From positions 614-7,245 of the forward strand of contig DCTI01000268.1 of assembly GCA_002329525.1 (NCBI GenBank): a stretch of 6,632 nt of DNA, written 5' to 3'. Position numbers and translations under genes: made by a program. The stretch's first letter is position 1; each line of letters opens with the position of its first letter. Positions 1 through 5,557 of this stretch are shown here, piece after piece. Origin of the DNA: Negativicutes bacterium UBA1444. GTDB taxonomy: Bacteria; Bacillota; Negativicutes; UBA1444. Under the pieces are notes generated by a model. It did not search any database. It was given only the letters and a program-made list of their open reading frames with translations, and was not told the origin of the DNA.

Positions 1-1356
1 GCGGGCGAGGACGTGGTGCGCATCATGACCATCCACAAGTCCAAGGGACTGGAGTTTCCAGTGGTGATCGTGCCGGATCTGCAACGGAAATTTATCTCGC
101 GGTCGCAGCTGGCGGTTTTTGTGCGTGGATTGGGGATGGGGCTGAAGCTGCCGGATCGACAGGGAACCCTGCGGGAGTCGGCCCGGTTCCGGCGGATCGC
201 CCGCGCCGACGCCGCCCTGGAACGGGCGGAATTGAAGCGGGTGCTGTATGTCGCCCTGACCCGGGCAGAACGGCGGATCATCCTGTCAGCCGTCGCCAGG
301 ACGACCCAAACCGCGAAAGATCTGCGCAATGCTTCCGGCTGGCTCGACTGGGCCCGGCATCTGTTCGGCCTGACGGGATCGCCGCGGGAGTGGCCGGCCG
401 AAACCTGTCTGGGCGAGACATGCCTGCATGTCTGTCTGGACGAAGAGCCGGCCGGTGCTCCGGCGGCGGCGGTCCGGCCCGGTACAAACCTGCCGGAGGA
501 ACCGGCGACGGCCCTGCCGCCTTTGTTGCAGCGCAATCTGGCGCCGGTGCCGGCACGGGAAACCCGGCCCCTGTTGCTGTCGCCTTCGGCACTGGGCGAG
601 TTCGCCGAATGTCCCCGTCGTTATTTTTACGCCCATGTTTACCGATTGCCGGTTCCACCGGAAATGGCGGCGGCCGATCAGACCCGGGAAGCCGGGGAAG
701 CGTCGGCACCGGCGGCGATCGCGCCGCGCGACCTGGGAACCGCTTTTCACCGCTTCATGGAGATTCTGCCGGGTTGTCAGGACTGGTCGGTGGCCTTGCA
801 GCAGGCTCTGCGGGATTCGTTGCCGCCGCATCTCTGGCAGGAGGCGGCTGAGCTGATGCGGCAATGGGCCGGCCGTTACGCCGGGAGCTCCCTGCACGCC
901 GAGAGTTTGGCGGCGGACTCGGATCTCCGTGAGTGGTCATTCCAGTACCGGTTGCTGGCCGCCGCGGCGCCGCTGCCGGCGGTGTGGCTGTCCGGGCAGG
1001 CGGACCGGGTTCTGTTTTACCCGGACGGGACGCTGGGAATCGTCGATTACAAAACCGATCAATTGACACTTGCCAGCCTGCAGCAAAAAACCGCCCATTA
1101 TCGTCTCCAGCTTGCAGGATACGCGCTGGCGGCGCAGGCGGTGTTCGGACTGCCGGTTCGGGATGCCCGGCTATATTTTGTCCGTCTTGGACAGGCGGCG
1201 ACCATCGATGTGGCCGTAGCGGAGCTGACGACAGCGGAAAACGAATTGCGCGGCATAGCCGGCTTCCTCCGCAACCATACGGAAGAAGCCGATTATGCCT
1301 GCCGGCTTTCCCACTGCCCCCTCTGTCCGTTTCAGACGGTCTGTCTGGGAGAATGA
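1..1356 (+). CDS. addA: AddA-like helicase-nuclease, C-terminal part (5' end outside window)
   Basis: This is the C-terminal 451 residues of a UvrD/Rep superfamily 1 helicase fused to a PD-(D/E)XK nuclease. It probably acts in double-strand break end resection before RecA loading. The reading frame is open from base 1, so the true start lies upstream. Visible in order (residues counted from base 1): a helicase motif with IHKSKGLEFP at 11-20; motif VI, VLYVALTRAERR, at 81-92; a poorly conserved Pro/Ala-rich linker; then the nuclease, with CPRRYFY from Cys204, LGTAFHRF with His250, GQADRV with Asp335, DYKTD with Asp349 and Lys351, and a QLAGYA motif. The end carries Cys439-X2-Cys442-X5-Cys448, which with Cys204 matches the 4Fe-4S arrangement of AddB nuclease domains. 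Family knowledge: AddA normally lacks this cluster, so the subunit name is approximate. A stand-alone UvrD-nuclease is the main alternative. The helicase-nuclease assignment itself is secure. Confidence 0.88.
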   Translation, partial: AGEDVVRIMTIHKSKGLEFPVVIVPDLQRKFISRSQLAVFVRGLGMGLKLPDRQGTLRESARFRRIARADAALERAELKRVLYVALTRAERRIILSAVARTTQTAKDLRNASGWLDWARHLFGLTGSPREWPAETCLGETCLHVCLDEEPAGAPAAAVRPGTNLPEEPATALPPLLQRNLAPVPARETRPLLLSPSALGEFAECPRRYFYAHVYRLPVPPEMAAADQTREAGEASAPAAIAPRDLGTAFHRFMEILPGCQDWSVALQQALRDSLPPHLWQEAAELMRQWAGRYAGSSLHAESLAADSDLREWSFQYRLLAAAAPLPAVWLSGQADRVLFYPDGTLGIVDYKTDQLTLASLQQKTAHYRLQLAGYALAAQAVFGLPVRDARLYFVRLGQAATIDVAVAELTTAENELRGIAGFLRNHTEEADYACRLSHCPLCPFQTVCLGE

Positions 1357-1358
1357 CG

Positions 1359-2027
1359 CTACAGGGCTAAGGTGTCGCCGGGTTTCATGATGTGGACCGG
1401 GACTTTGAACCGATTCTCGACATCCTGTTTAAAGACTTCCGGCGACTGGGCGATGACCGGCCAGGTATTATAGTGCATGGGCACGACCAGTTTGGGTTGG
1501 AGCATGTGAACGGCTTCCGCTGCGTCTGACGGGCCCATGGTATAGTTGTCGCCGATCGGCACCAGGGCGACATCGATGGACTCCAGACGGCCCAGGAGCG
1601 TCATGTCGCTGAACAGGGCGGTATCGCCGGTGTGGTAGACGGTTTTGCCATGAAACTGGATGATAAAGCCGCAGGCATGTCCGCCCGGCAGTCCGGATCC
1701 GTGAAAGGCGGGTGTAATTCGGACAACTCCAAAGTCAAATTTGTGTTTGCCGCCCAGGTGCATGCCATGGGCCTGGACGCCTTTCTCACCGCAGAACCGG
1801 GCAACTTCGGCGGTCGAGATGACGGTTGCACCGGTGCGTTTGGCAATGCTCACGGTATCGCCGATATGGTCGTCGTGGGCGTGTGAAACCAGGATGTATT
1901 GGCAGTCGATTTGATCGGCGGTGGCGGCCGCCTGGGGGTTGCCGGTCAGAAAGGGATCGATGATCAGCGCGCTGGGCCCTTCTTTGAGCATAAAGCAGGC
2001 ATGCCCCAAAAATTTCAGTTCCGGCAT
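1359..2027 (-). CDS. UPF0173 family metal-dependent hydrolase (metallo-beta-lactamase fold)
   Basis: This 222-residue protein belongs to the UlaG-like/UPF0173 branch of the metallo-beta-lactamase superfamily and matches the family length (roughly 225). Metal-binding residues are visible: His9 in FLGHAC, the signature SHAHDDHIGD at 48-57 (His49, His51, Asp53, His54), His109 in AFHGSG, Asp135 in YHTGDT, and His185 in VPMHYNTWP. It is probably cytosolic, since no signal peptide or membrane segment is seen. The physiological substrate is unknown for the family. The ATG start is supported by an AAGGAGG ribosome site at 2037-2043 on the minus strand, 9 nt away. The gene is convergent with addA (2 nt between stop codons) and divergent from uspA, so it is likely its own transcription unit. 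The fold is certain; the function is not. Confidence 0.93.
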   Translation of the reverse strand: MPELKFLGHACFMLKEGPSALIIDPFLTGNPQAAATADQIDCQYILVSHAHDDHIGDTVSIAKRTGATVISTAEVARFCGEKGVQAHGMHLGGKHKFDFGVVRITPAFHGSGLPGGHACGFIIQFHGKTVYHTGDTALFSDMTLLGRLESIDVALVPIGDNYTMGPSDAAEAVHMLQPKLVVPMHYNTWPVIAQSPEVFKQDVENRFKVPVHIMKPGDTLAL

Positions 2028-2036
2028 TTCAAAAAT

Positions 2037-2043
2037 CCTCCTT
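2037..2043 (-). promoter_or_regulatory. Ribosome binding site of the UPF0173 gene
   Basis: The minus strand reads AAGGAGG here, 9 nt before the ATG at 2027-2025. This is a near-perfect Shine-Dalgarno sequence and it fixes the start codon. Confidence 0.85.
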
Positions 2044-2144
2044 CAAATGGTGTTGCTGTACTAATTCGATGATTTCTTTCAATCCCCTTTTTGAAGTGAA
2101 ACGGGTTTTGCGCGGCGGAACCGATGTGGTGCTTTTCTGGGAAT

Positions 2145-2174
2145 TACACAAAATTGCCGGAAACATGCTATAAT
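2145..2174 (+). promoter_or_regulatory. Promoter candidate for uspA (extended -10)
   Basis: A perfect -10 box, TATAAT, lies at 2169-2174 and is preceded by TG at 2166-2167, giving the extended form TGCTATAAT. A weak -35-like TACACA lies at 2145-2150 with an 18-nt spacer. Transcription would start near 2181, leaving a short A/T-rich leader of about 40 nt before the uspA ATG. The surroundings are clearly more A/T-rich than the genes. The -10 element is convincing; the -35 is weak, as is common for extended -10 promoters. Confidence 0.65.
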
Positions 2175-2219
2175 TAATTACGGAAAATTCTATTAAATTT
2201 GGGGAAGGAGGGCTTGGAA

Positions 2220-2663
2220 ATGTCACAACTGAAAAAAATACTGGTGGCGTATGATGGATCTCAACAGAGCAAACAGGCGTTGAATTGGGCCATTGATTTA
2301 AGCCTCCTGGCGGGGGCTCAGGTTGCGGCGGTCAAGGTGTTCGAGGGTAGCCGGCTGTATCCGGCGATCGCGGAGACCGGTGGCCGGGAACTGGCGGCGC
2401 TGCTCGATGAAATCCGGCGAGAAGACCAGGCGTTGATGGATGAAGTCGCCAAAACCGGCAAGCAGCGGGGCGTAGATGTCAAATGCGACATCCTGCAGGG
2501 CAATATCGCCGAACAAATTCTCAAATATGCCAACGATTATCATTATGATGTCATCGTGGCCGGAACCAAGGGACACGGCGCTCTGGAACAGTTGCTGATG
2601 GGCAGTGTGACACGCAACCTGGTCAGCTTGTCCCGGATTCCGGTATTGGTGGTCAAGGATTAG
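2220..2663 (+). CDS. Universal stress protein, UspA family, ATP-binding type
   Basis: This is a 147-residue single-domain Usp protein, the usual length for the family. The N-terminus KKILVAYDGS (6-14) is the first beta strand, with Asp12 as the expected nucleotide contact. Near the C-terminus the ATP-binding signature G-X2-G-X9-G-S is intact: Gly115, Gly118, Gly128, Ser129 in GTKGHG...MGS. It ends in the typical strand IPVLVVKD. It is therefore expected to bind ATP, like MJ0577-type Usps rather than non-binding UspA. The role is general stress or energy-state signalling, with partner unknown. The ATG at 2220 is chosen over an in-frame TTG at 2199 because AAGGAGGG (2205-2212) sits 7 nt before it and the family begins there. 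It has its own promoter and terminator, so it is monocistronic and not part of the downstream Moco operon. Confidence 0.93.
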   Translation: MSQLKKILVAYDGSQQSKQALNWAIDLSLLAGAQVAAVKVFEGSRLYPAIAETGGRELAALLDEIRREDQALMDEVAKTGKQRGVDVKCDILQGNIAEQILKYANDYHYDVIVAGTKGHGALEQLLMGSVTRNLVSLSRIPVLVVKD

Positions 2664-2672
2664 CTGATTCTG

Positions 2673-2704
2673 CTCCGGCCTTTTGCGGAAGGCCGGAGTT
2701 TTTT
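2673..2704 (+). terminator. Rho-independent terminator after uspA
   Basis: A perfect 10-bp stem, CTCCGGCCTT (2673-2682) with AAGGCCGGAG (2689-2698), closes a 6-nt loop (TTGCGG) and is followed by six Ts (2699-2704). It starts 9 nt after the uspA stop and is the clearest simple terminator in the window. The last Ts overlap the -35 box proposed for the moa promoter. Confidence 0.95.
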
Positions 2705-2731
2705 GCCTTTCGGGCGGATATGCGCTATTAT
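2703..2731 (+). promoter_or_regulatory. Promoter candidate for the moa operon
   Basis: TTGCCT (2703-2708) and TATTAT (2726-2731) are separated by exactly 17 nt, a good sigma-70/sigma-A type match. Transcription would begin near 2738, leaving a leader of about 30 nt before the moaA GTG. That leader is too short to hold a Moco riboswitch. The -35 overlaps the T-tract of the preceding terminator. Confidence 0.6.
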
Positions 2732-2754
2732 GGTTCTGGGGACAGAAATCGTTG

Positions 2755-2760
2755 AAGGAG
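2755..2760 (+). promoter_or_regulatory. Ribosome binding site that sets the moaA start
   Basis: AAGGAG lies 9 nt before the GTG at 2770. It rules out the upstream in-frame starts: the TTG at 2752 directly abuts this site, and the TTG at 2683 lies inside the uspA terminator. Confidence 0.8.
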
Positions 2761-2769
2761 CAGGATGCC

Positions 2770-3753
2770 GTGCTGGATGCTTATCGTCGCGAAATTCGTT
2801 ATCTGCGGTTATCCGTTACGGACCGCTGCAATTATCGTTGCGCCTATTGCATGCCGCCGGAAGGAATGAATTGGCTGGAGCCGTCGGCGATCCTTACCGA
2901 CGAGGAAATTCTTCGCCTGTTGTCGGTACTTGGCCGCGAAGGCGTTTCCAAAGTACGTTTGACCGGCGGCGAACCGTTGGTTCGGCCTGGTTTTGTCGAT
3001 TTGGTCCGAAAAATCCGTTCGCTGGATTTAATCGAGGATTTGTCGCTGACCACCAATGGCAGCCTGCTGGCCCGCCACGCCGAAGAGTTGAAGTCGGCGG
3101 GGTTGAACCGCGTGAACATTAGTTTGGATACCATTGATCCGGAACGCTTCCGCACGCTGACCTGCGGTGGCGATGTCCGGGATGTGCTGACAGGAATCGA
3201 GACGGCCATCCGGGTGGGTTTGTCGCCGGTCAAGATTAATGTGGTTTTGACGGCGGCCGTCGATGAGGCGGATTTGGCGTTTTTTCAGAAGCTGGTGCGT
3301 GAACAGCCGGTTGCGGTGAGGTTCATCGAATACATGCCATCCCGGCGTTGCCGGGTGGAGGCGGGCATGACCATGACTTCCGTGACGGAATATCTCAGCA
3401 GACTGGCCGCGGGAAAACTGGCGCCGCCCCGCCATAACCCCTTCGGTTGCGGTCCCGCCCGCTATCTGCAGAGCGAAACCGATCAGGGGGCCTACGGATT
3501 CATCGAACCGATCTCGAACTGCTTCTGTGATCGCTGCAACCGGTTGCGTCTGACGGCGGACGGGCGGTTGCGGCCTTGCCTGTTATCGGACGCTGAGATT
3601 GATTTGCGGGCGGCGCTGCGTTCGCAGGCCAGCGAGGAAGAGATTGTCGGACTGTATCGGTTGGCGGTTCGCAGCAAACCGTCGTCGCACCATCTGGCCG
3701 ATTCAGAAACCGCGGCATTCGTCAACCGGGGCATGTCCCAGATCGGCGGCTGA
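2770..3753 (+). CDS. moaA: GTP 3',8-cyclase MoaA (radical SAM)
   Basis: This 327-residue enzyme matches the family length (about 320-340). With MoaC it catalyses the first step of molybdenum cofactor synthesis, rearranging GTP to 3',8-cyclo-7,8-dihydro-GTP. The N-terminal radical-SAM cluster motif is Cys20-X3-Cys24-X2-Cys27 (CNYRCAYC). GGEP at 66-69 contributes to SAM binding. The second, substrate-side 4Fe-4S cluster is Cys253-X2-Cys256-X13-Cys270, in the diagnostic context CNRLRLTADGRLRPCL. The protein ends in Gly-Gly (MSQIGG), the conserved C-terminal tail that is inserted into the active site. The GTG start is set by the AAGGAG site. It is the first gene of the Moco operon; a 104-nt gap follows before moaD. 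All key residues are present, so it should be active, and both clusters are oxygen-sensitive. Confidence 0.97.
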   Translation: MLDAYRREIRYLRLSVTDRCNYRCAYCMPPEGMNWLEPSAILTDEEILRLLSVLGREGVSKVRLTGGEPLVRPGFVDLVRKIRSLDLIEDLSLTTNGSLLARHAEELKSAGLNRVNISLDTIDPERFRTLTCGGDVRDVLTGIETAIRVGLSPVKINVVLTAAVDEADLAFFQKLVREQPVAVRFIEYMPSRRCRVEAGMTMTSVTEYLSRLAAGKLAPPRHNPFGCGPARYLQSETDQGAYGFIEPISNCFCDRCNRLRLTADGRLRPCLLSDAEIDLRAALRSQASEEEIVGLYRLAVRSKPSSHHLADSETAAFVNRGMSQIGG

Positions 3754-3770
3754 AAAGAATTGGCCCGCCC

Positions 3771-3835
3771 GGCAGGAATTCCTGCCAGCACAGCGAATTT
3801 TTAGTAGCAATCACGATAAAAACGCCGTTAGGCGT
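3771..3835. repeat. Intergenic inverted repeats between moaA and moaD
   Basis: The 104-nt gap between moaA and moaD holds two inverted repeats. The first is a perfect 16-bp palindrome, GGCAGGAATTCCTGCC (3771-3786). The second is a small hairpin, ACGCC-GTTA-GGCGT (3822-3835). Between them lies an A/T-rich stretch containing a five-T run. No clear promoter or terminator is seen: the T-run is about 10 nt away from the palindrome, too far for a standard terminator. Possible roles are a dispersed intergenic repeat, an mRNA processing or stability element, or a protein-binding palindrome. Confidence 0.6.
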
Positions 3836-3857
3836 ATGACAGGAGATATTTGCAGTA

Positions 3858-4094
3858 ATGGTCGTTGAAGTTCGTTTTTTTGCCTCGCTGCGGCGATATA
3901 CCCCGGCTGATCCCAGCGGGATCATTTCCGTGGATGTGCCGGATGTTCTCACCGTGGAGGAGTTGCTTCAGCAACTGGAAGTCGATCCGGTGCACGTGAA
4001 GGGTATTTTGCGAAACGGCAAAGGAAGCAGACTGGATGACCATTTAGCGGATGGCGACCGACTGGAACTGTTCCCGGAAAATGGTGTGCGTTGA
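3858..4094 (+). CDS. MoaD/ThiS-family ubiquitin-like protein lacking the C-terminal Gly-Gly
   Basis: This is a 78-residue beta-grasp protein. The N-terminus [15 protein letters not shown] is the classical MoaD opening, [11 protein letters not shown] is the expected first helix, [10 protein letters not shown] is the central strand and loop, and [11 protein letters not shown] is the last strand before the tail. Family MoaD/ThiS proteins end in Gly-Gly, which is adenylylated and turned into a thiocarboxylate that delivers sulfur. Here the tail is ENGVR and then a TGA stop, with no Gly-Gly in this frame or just beyond it in the other two forward frames. It therefore cannot act as a standard sulfur carrier unless processed or unless the sequence is wrong. 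The ATG follows AGGAG (3841-3845) at 12 nt, a rather long spacing. Its stop overlaps the moaC ATG by one base (TGATG), so the two are translationally coupled. The fold is confident, the carrier role doubtful. Confidence 0.85.
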   Translation: MVVEVRFFASLRRYTPADPSGIISVDVPDVLTVEELLQQLEVDPVHVKGILRNGKGSRLDDHLADGDRLELFPENGVR

Positions 4095-4621
4095 TGGCTG
4101 ATGAACTGACCCATTTCAACGCCGACGGTCGGGCCCGGATGGTCGACGTCACGGACAAAGTGGAATCGGAGCGGATTGCGACAGCCGGCGGCCGGATTCT
4201 GATGGCGCCGGCAACTTTGTCGCGCATCGAGGCCGGAACCATCGGCAAGGGCGATGTACTGGCTGTGGCCCAGGTGGCCGGCATCATGGCAGCCAAAAAG
4301 ACCTGGGAACTGATCCCGATGTGCCATCCATTGTTGCTCAGTGGGATTGAACTTTCTTTTGACGTCGACCGGGCCGCGGTGGCCGTGGAAATCCGCGCCA
4401 CCGTCAAAACAACCGGCCGGACGGGTGTGGAGATGGAAGCGCTGTCGGCGGTGGCCGGCGCCGCGTTGACGATTTACGACATGTGCAAGGCGATCGACCG
4501 GGGGATGGTTGTCGATAACATCCGGTTGATCAGGAAATCCGGCGGACGAAGCGGTGTGTTTGAACGGGAGGAAGCAGGACATGCAGGGAAAAATTGTGGC
4601 GGTCTGCACGAGCAAAAATAA
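4094..4621 (+). CDS. moaC: Cyclic pyranopterin monophosphate synthase MoaC
   Basis: MoaC converts the MoaA product into cyclic pyranopterin monophosphate. The 175-residue protein shows the family core: MVDVTDK at 16-22, Lys52 in KGDV, MCHP with His78, [10 protein letters not shown] with Glu113 and Glu115, and YDMCKAIDR with Asp129 and Lys132. Nearly all of these are known active-site positions, displaced by one from E. coli numbering. The usual C-terminal KSGGxSG lies at 148-154; typical MoaC proteins (about 160 residues) stop soon after, whereas this one runs on for about 14 residues into the next gene. The ATG at 4094 is preferred over the TTG at 4091 because it forms the TGATG junction with the MoaD-like gene, typical of coupled re-initiation. 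The last 41 nt overlap the MOSC gene, including its start codon. Confidence 0.97.
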   Translation: MADELTHFNADGRARMVDVTDKVESERIATAGGRILMAPATLSRIEAGTIGKGDVLAVAQVAGIMAAKKTWELIPMCHPLLLSGIELSFDVDRAAVAVEIRATVKTTGRTGVEMEALSAVAGAALTIYDMCKAIDRGMVVDNIRLIRKSGGRSGVFEREEAGHAGKNCGGLHEQK

Positions 4622-5021
4622 AGGCGAGCGCAAGGTGGATGTCGGGACGGCGTTGCTTATCGAAGGACTGGGCATCGAAGGTGATGCTCACGCGGGGTTC
4701 GCCCACCGCCAGATCAGTCTGCTGTCGGTGGCCAGTATTGAAAAAATGAAGCAGAAGTGCGGCGAACTGGCACCGGGAGATTTTGCCGAAAACCTGACGG
4801 TGGCAGGACTGGACTTGCCGGCGTTGCCAGTGGGGACCGTTTTGCGGGTGGGTGAGGTCGTCCTGAAGGTTAGCCAGATCGGCAAGGAGTGCCACCAGGG
4901 GTGCGCGGTCATGCAAGCGGTTGGCGATTGCGTGATGCCCCGGGAAGGCATTTTCGCCACGGTGGAAAAGGGCGGCCGGGTGTCCAATGGTGATGTGATC
5001 GAGGTCGCTGCCCATGTTTAG
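4581..5021 (+). CDS. MOSC-domain protein of the Moco operon
   Basis: This is a 146-residue stand-alone MOSC domain. Family features: GIEGDAHAG at 31-39, HRQISLLS at 42-49, [12 protein letters not shown] at 65-76, and the cysteine-bearing motif GKECHQGC at 101-108 (Cys104, His105, Cys108) followed by [16 protein letters not shown] domains also form the C-terminus of Moco sulfurases, where a conserved cysteine handles sulfur, and they occur in YiiM and mARC-type proteins. A role in sulfuration, delivery or protection of Moco is therefore inferred from family and position, not proven. The ATG at 4581 is chosen because GGGAGG (4566-4571) lies 9 nt upstream. The gene lies 41 nt inside moaC and overlaps mogA by 8 nt, indicating tight translational coupling. 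No pyridoxal-phosphate sulfurase domain is attached. Confidence 0.92.
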   Translation: MQGKIVAVCTSKNKGERKVDVGTALLIEGLGIEGDAHAGFAHRQISLLSVASIEKMKQKCGELAPGDFAENLTVAGLDLPALPVGTVLRVGEVVLKVSQIGKECHQGCAVMQAVGDCVMPREGIFATVEKGGRVSNGDVIEVAAHV

Positions 5022-5502
5022 CATCGGGATCATTACCGCCAGCGACAAGGGGTCGCGTGGCGAACGCGAGGACGCCAGCGGCCGATTGATTGCCACGATG
5101 TTGCAGGAATTGGGCGAAATAAAGAGCTATAAGGTGTTGGCCGACGATATCGACCTGATCAGCCGGGAAATGATTCGCATGGCGGACGAACTGGGGCTGG
5201 ACCTGGTGCTGACGACCGGTGGCACAGGGCTGGGGCCGCGGGACGTCACCCCGGAAGCGACGCTGGCGGTAGTGGACCGGCAGGTGCCGGGGATTGCCGA
5301 AGCCATGCGCGCCAAATCCATGGAGATCACCTCCCGGGCGATGTTGTCGCGGGCGGTGGCCGGTATGCGCGGCAAGACGCTGATCATTAATCTTCCCGGC
5401 AGCCCTAAGGGCGTCAGGGAGTGCCTGGAAGTGATACTACCGGCGCTGGAACATGGCCTGGCGATCATGAAGGGCGAAGTTGCGGAGTGCGCCCGGCATT
5501 AG
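5014..5502 (+). CDS. mogA: Molybdopterin adenylyltransferase MogA/MoaB family
   Basis: This 162-residue cytosolic enzyme activates molybdopterin by adenylylation with ATP before metal insertion. It opens with [18 protein letters not shown] (3-20) and contains the diagnostic TTGGTGLGPRDVTPEAT (67-83) with Asp77, plus INLPGSPKGVREC (125-137); both match the MoCF/MPT-binding fold. The length fits single-domain Mog proteins rather than gephyrin-like fusions. The ATG overlaps the end of the MOSC gene by 8 nt, with a weak GAGGT ribosome site (5001-5005) 8 nt upstream, so translation probably relies on coupling. It is the last gene of the operon. No simple terminator follows: a new promoter begins 3 nt after the stop. 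MogA and MoaB are paralogues that cannot be separated confidently here. Confidence 0.94.
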   Translation: MFSIGIITASDKGSRGEREDASGRLIATMLQELGEIKSYKVLADDIDLISREMIRMADELGLDLVLTTGGTGLGPRDVTPEATLAVVDRQVPGIAEAMRAKSMEITSRAMLSRAVAGMRGKTLIINLPGSPKGVRECLEVILPALEHGLAIMKGEVAECARH

Positions 5503-5504
5503 TG

Positions 5505-5533
5505 TTGACAAACCACTGGAGTTCTGATAAATT
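5505..5533 (+). promoter_or_regulatory. Promoter candidate for the T-box leader and aroF
   Basis: A perfect -35, TTGACA (5505-5510), is followed after 17 nt by TAAATT (5528-5533), with an upstream TG at 5525-5526 giving extended -10 character. It begins 3 nt after the mogA stop. Transcription would start near 5540, about 20 nt before T-box Stem I, as expected for a T-box leader. Confidence 0.75.
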
Positions 5534-5557
5534 TAGGATAACTTCATCATCTCAAAT

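Noticed and set aside
278..897. Overlapping minus-strand frames of 143 and 203 codons inside addA
   Set aside because: They are rich in Arg, Pro and Gly, as expected for antisense of G+C-rich coding DNA. They have no recognisable motif, and the plus-strand frame contains clear helicase and nuclease motifs.
2683..2769. N-terminal extension of moaA back to a TTG at 2683
   Set aside because: It would begin inside the uspA terminator and cover the promoter and ribosome site. The family alignment begins near LDAYRREIRYLRLS, which fits the GTG at 2770.
2731..2769. Moco riboswitch before moaA
   Set aside because: The predicted leader is only about 30 nt and shows no large conserved fold. The upstream hairpin is a plain terminator for uspA.
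3771..3800. Palindrome 3771-3786 as an intrinsic terminator after moaA
   Set aside because: No T-run follows directly: the nearest five Ts are about 10 nt away. The downstream genes have no obvious promoter of their own, so termination here seems unlikely.
4085..4110. Frameshift hiding a MoaD Gly-Gly tail
   Set aside because: Neither alternative frame gives Gly-Gly near the end. One continues into moaC and the other stops after VCVDG. The TGATG coupling with moaC also looks intact.
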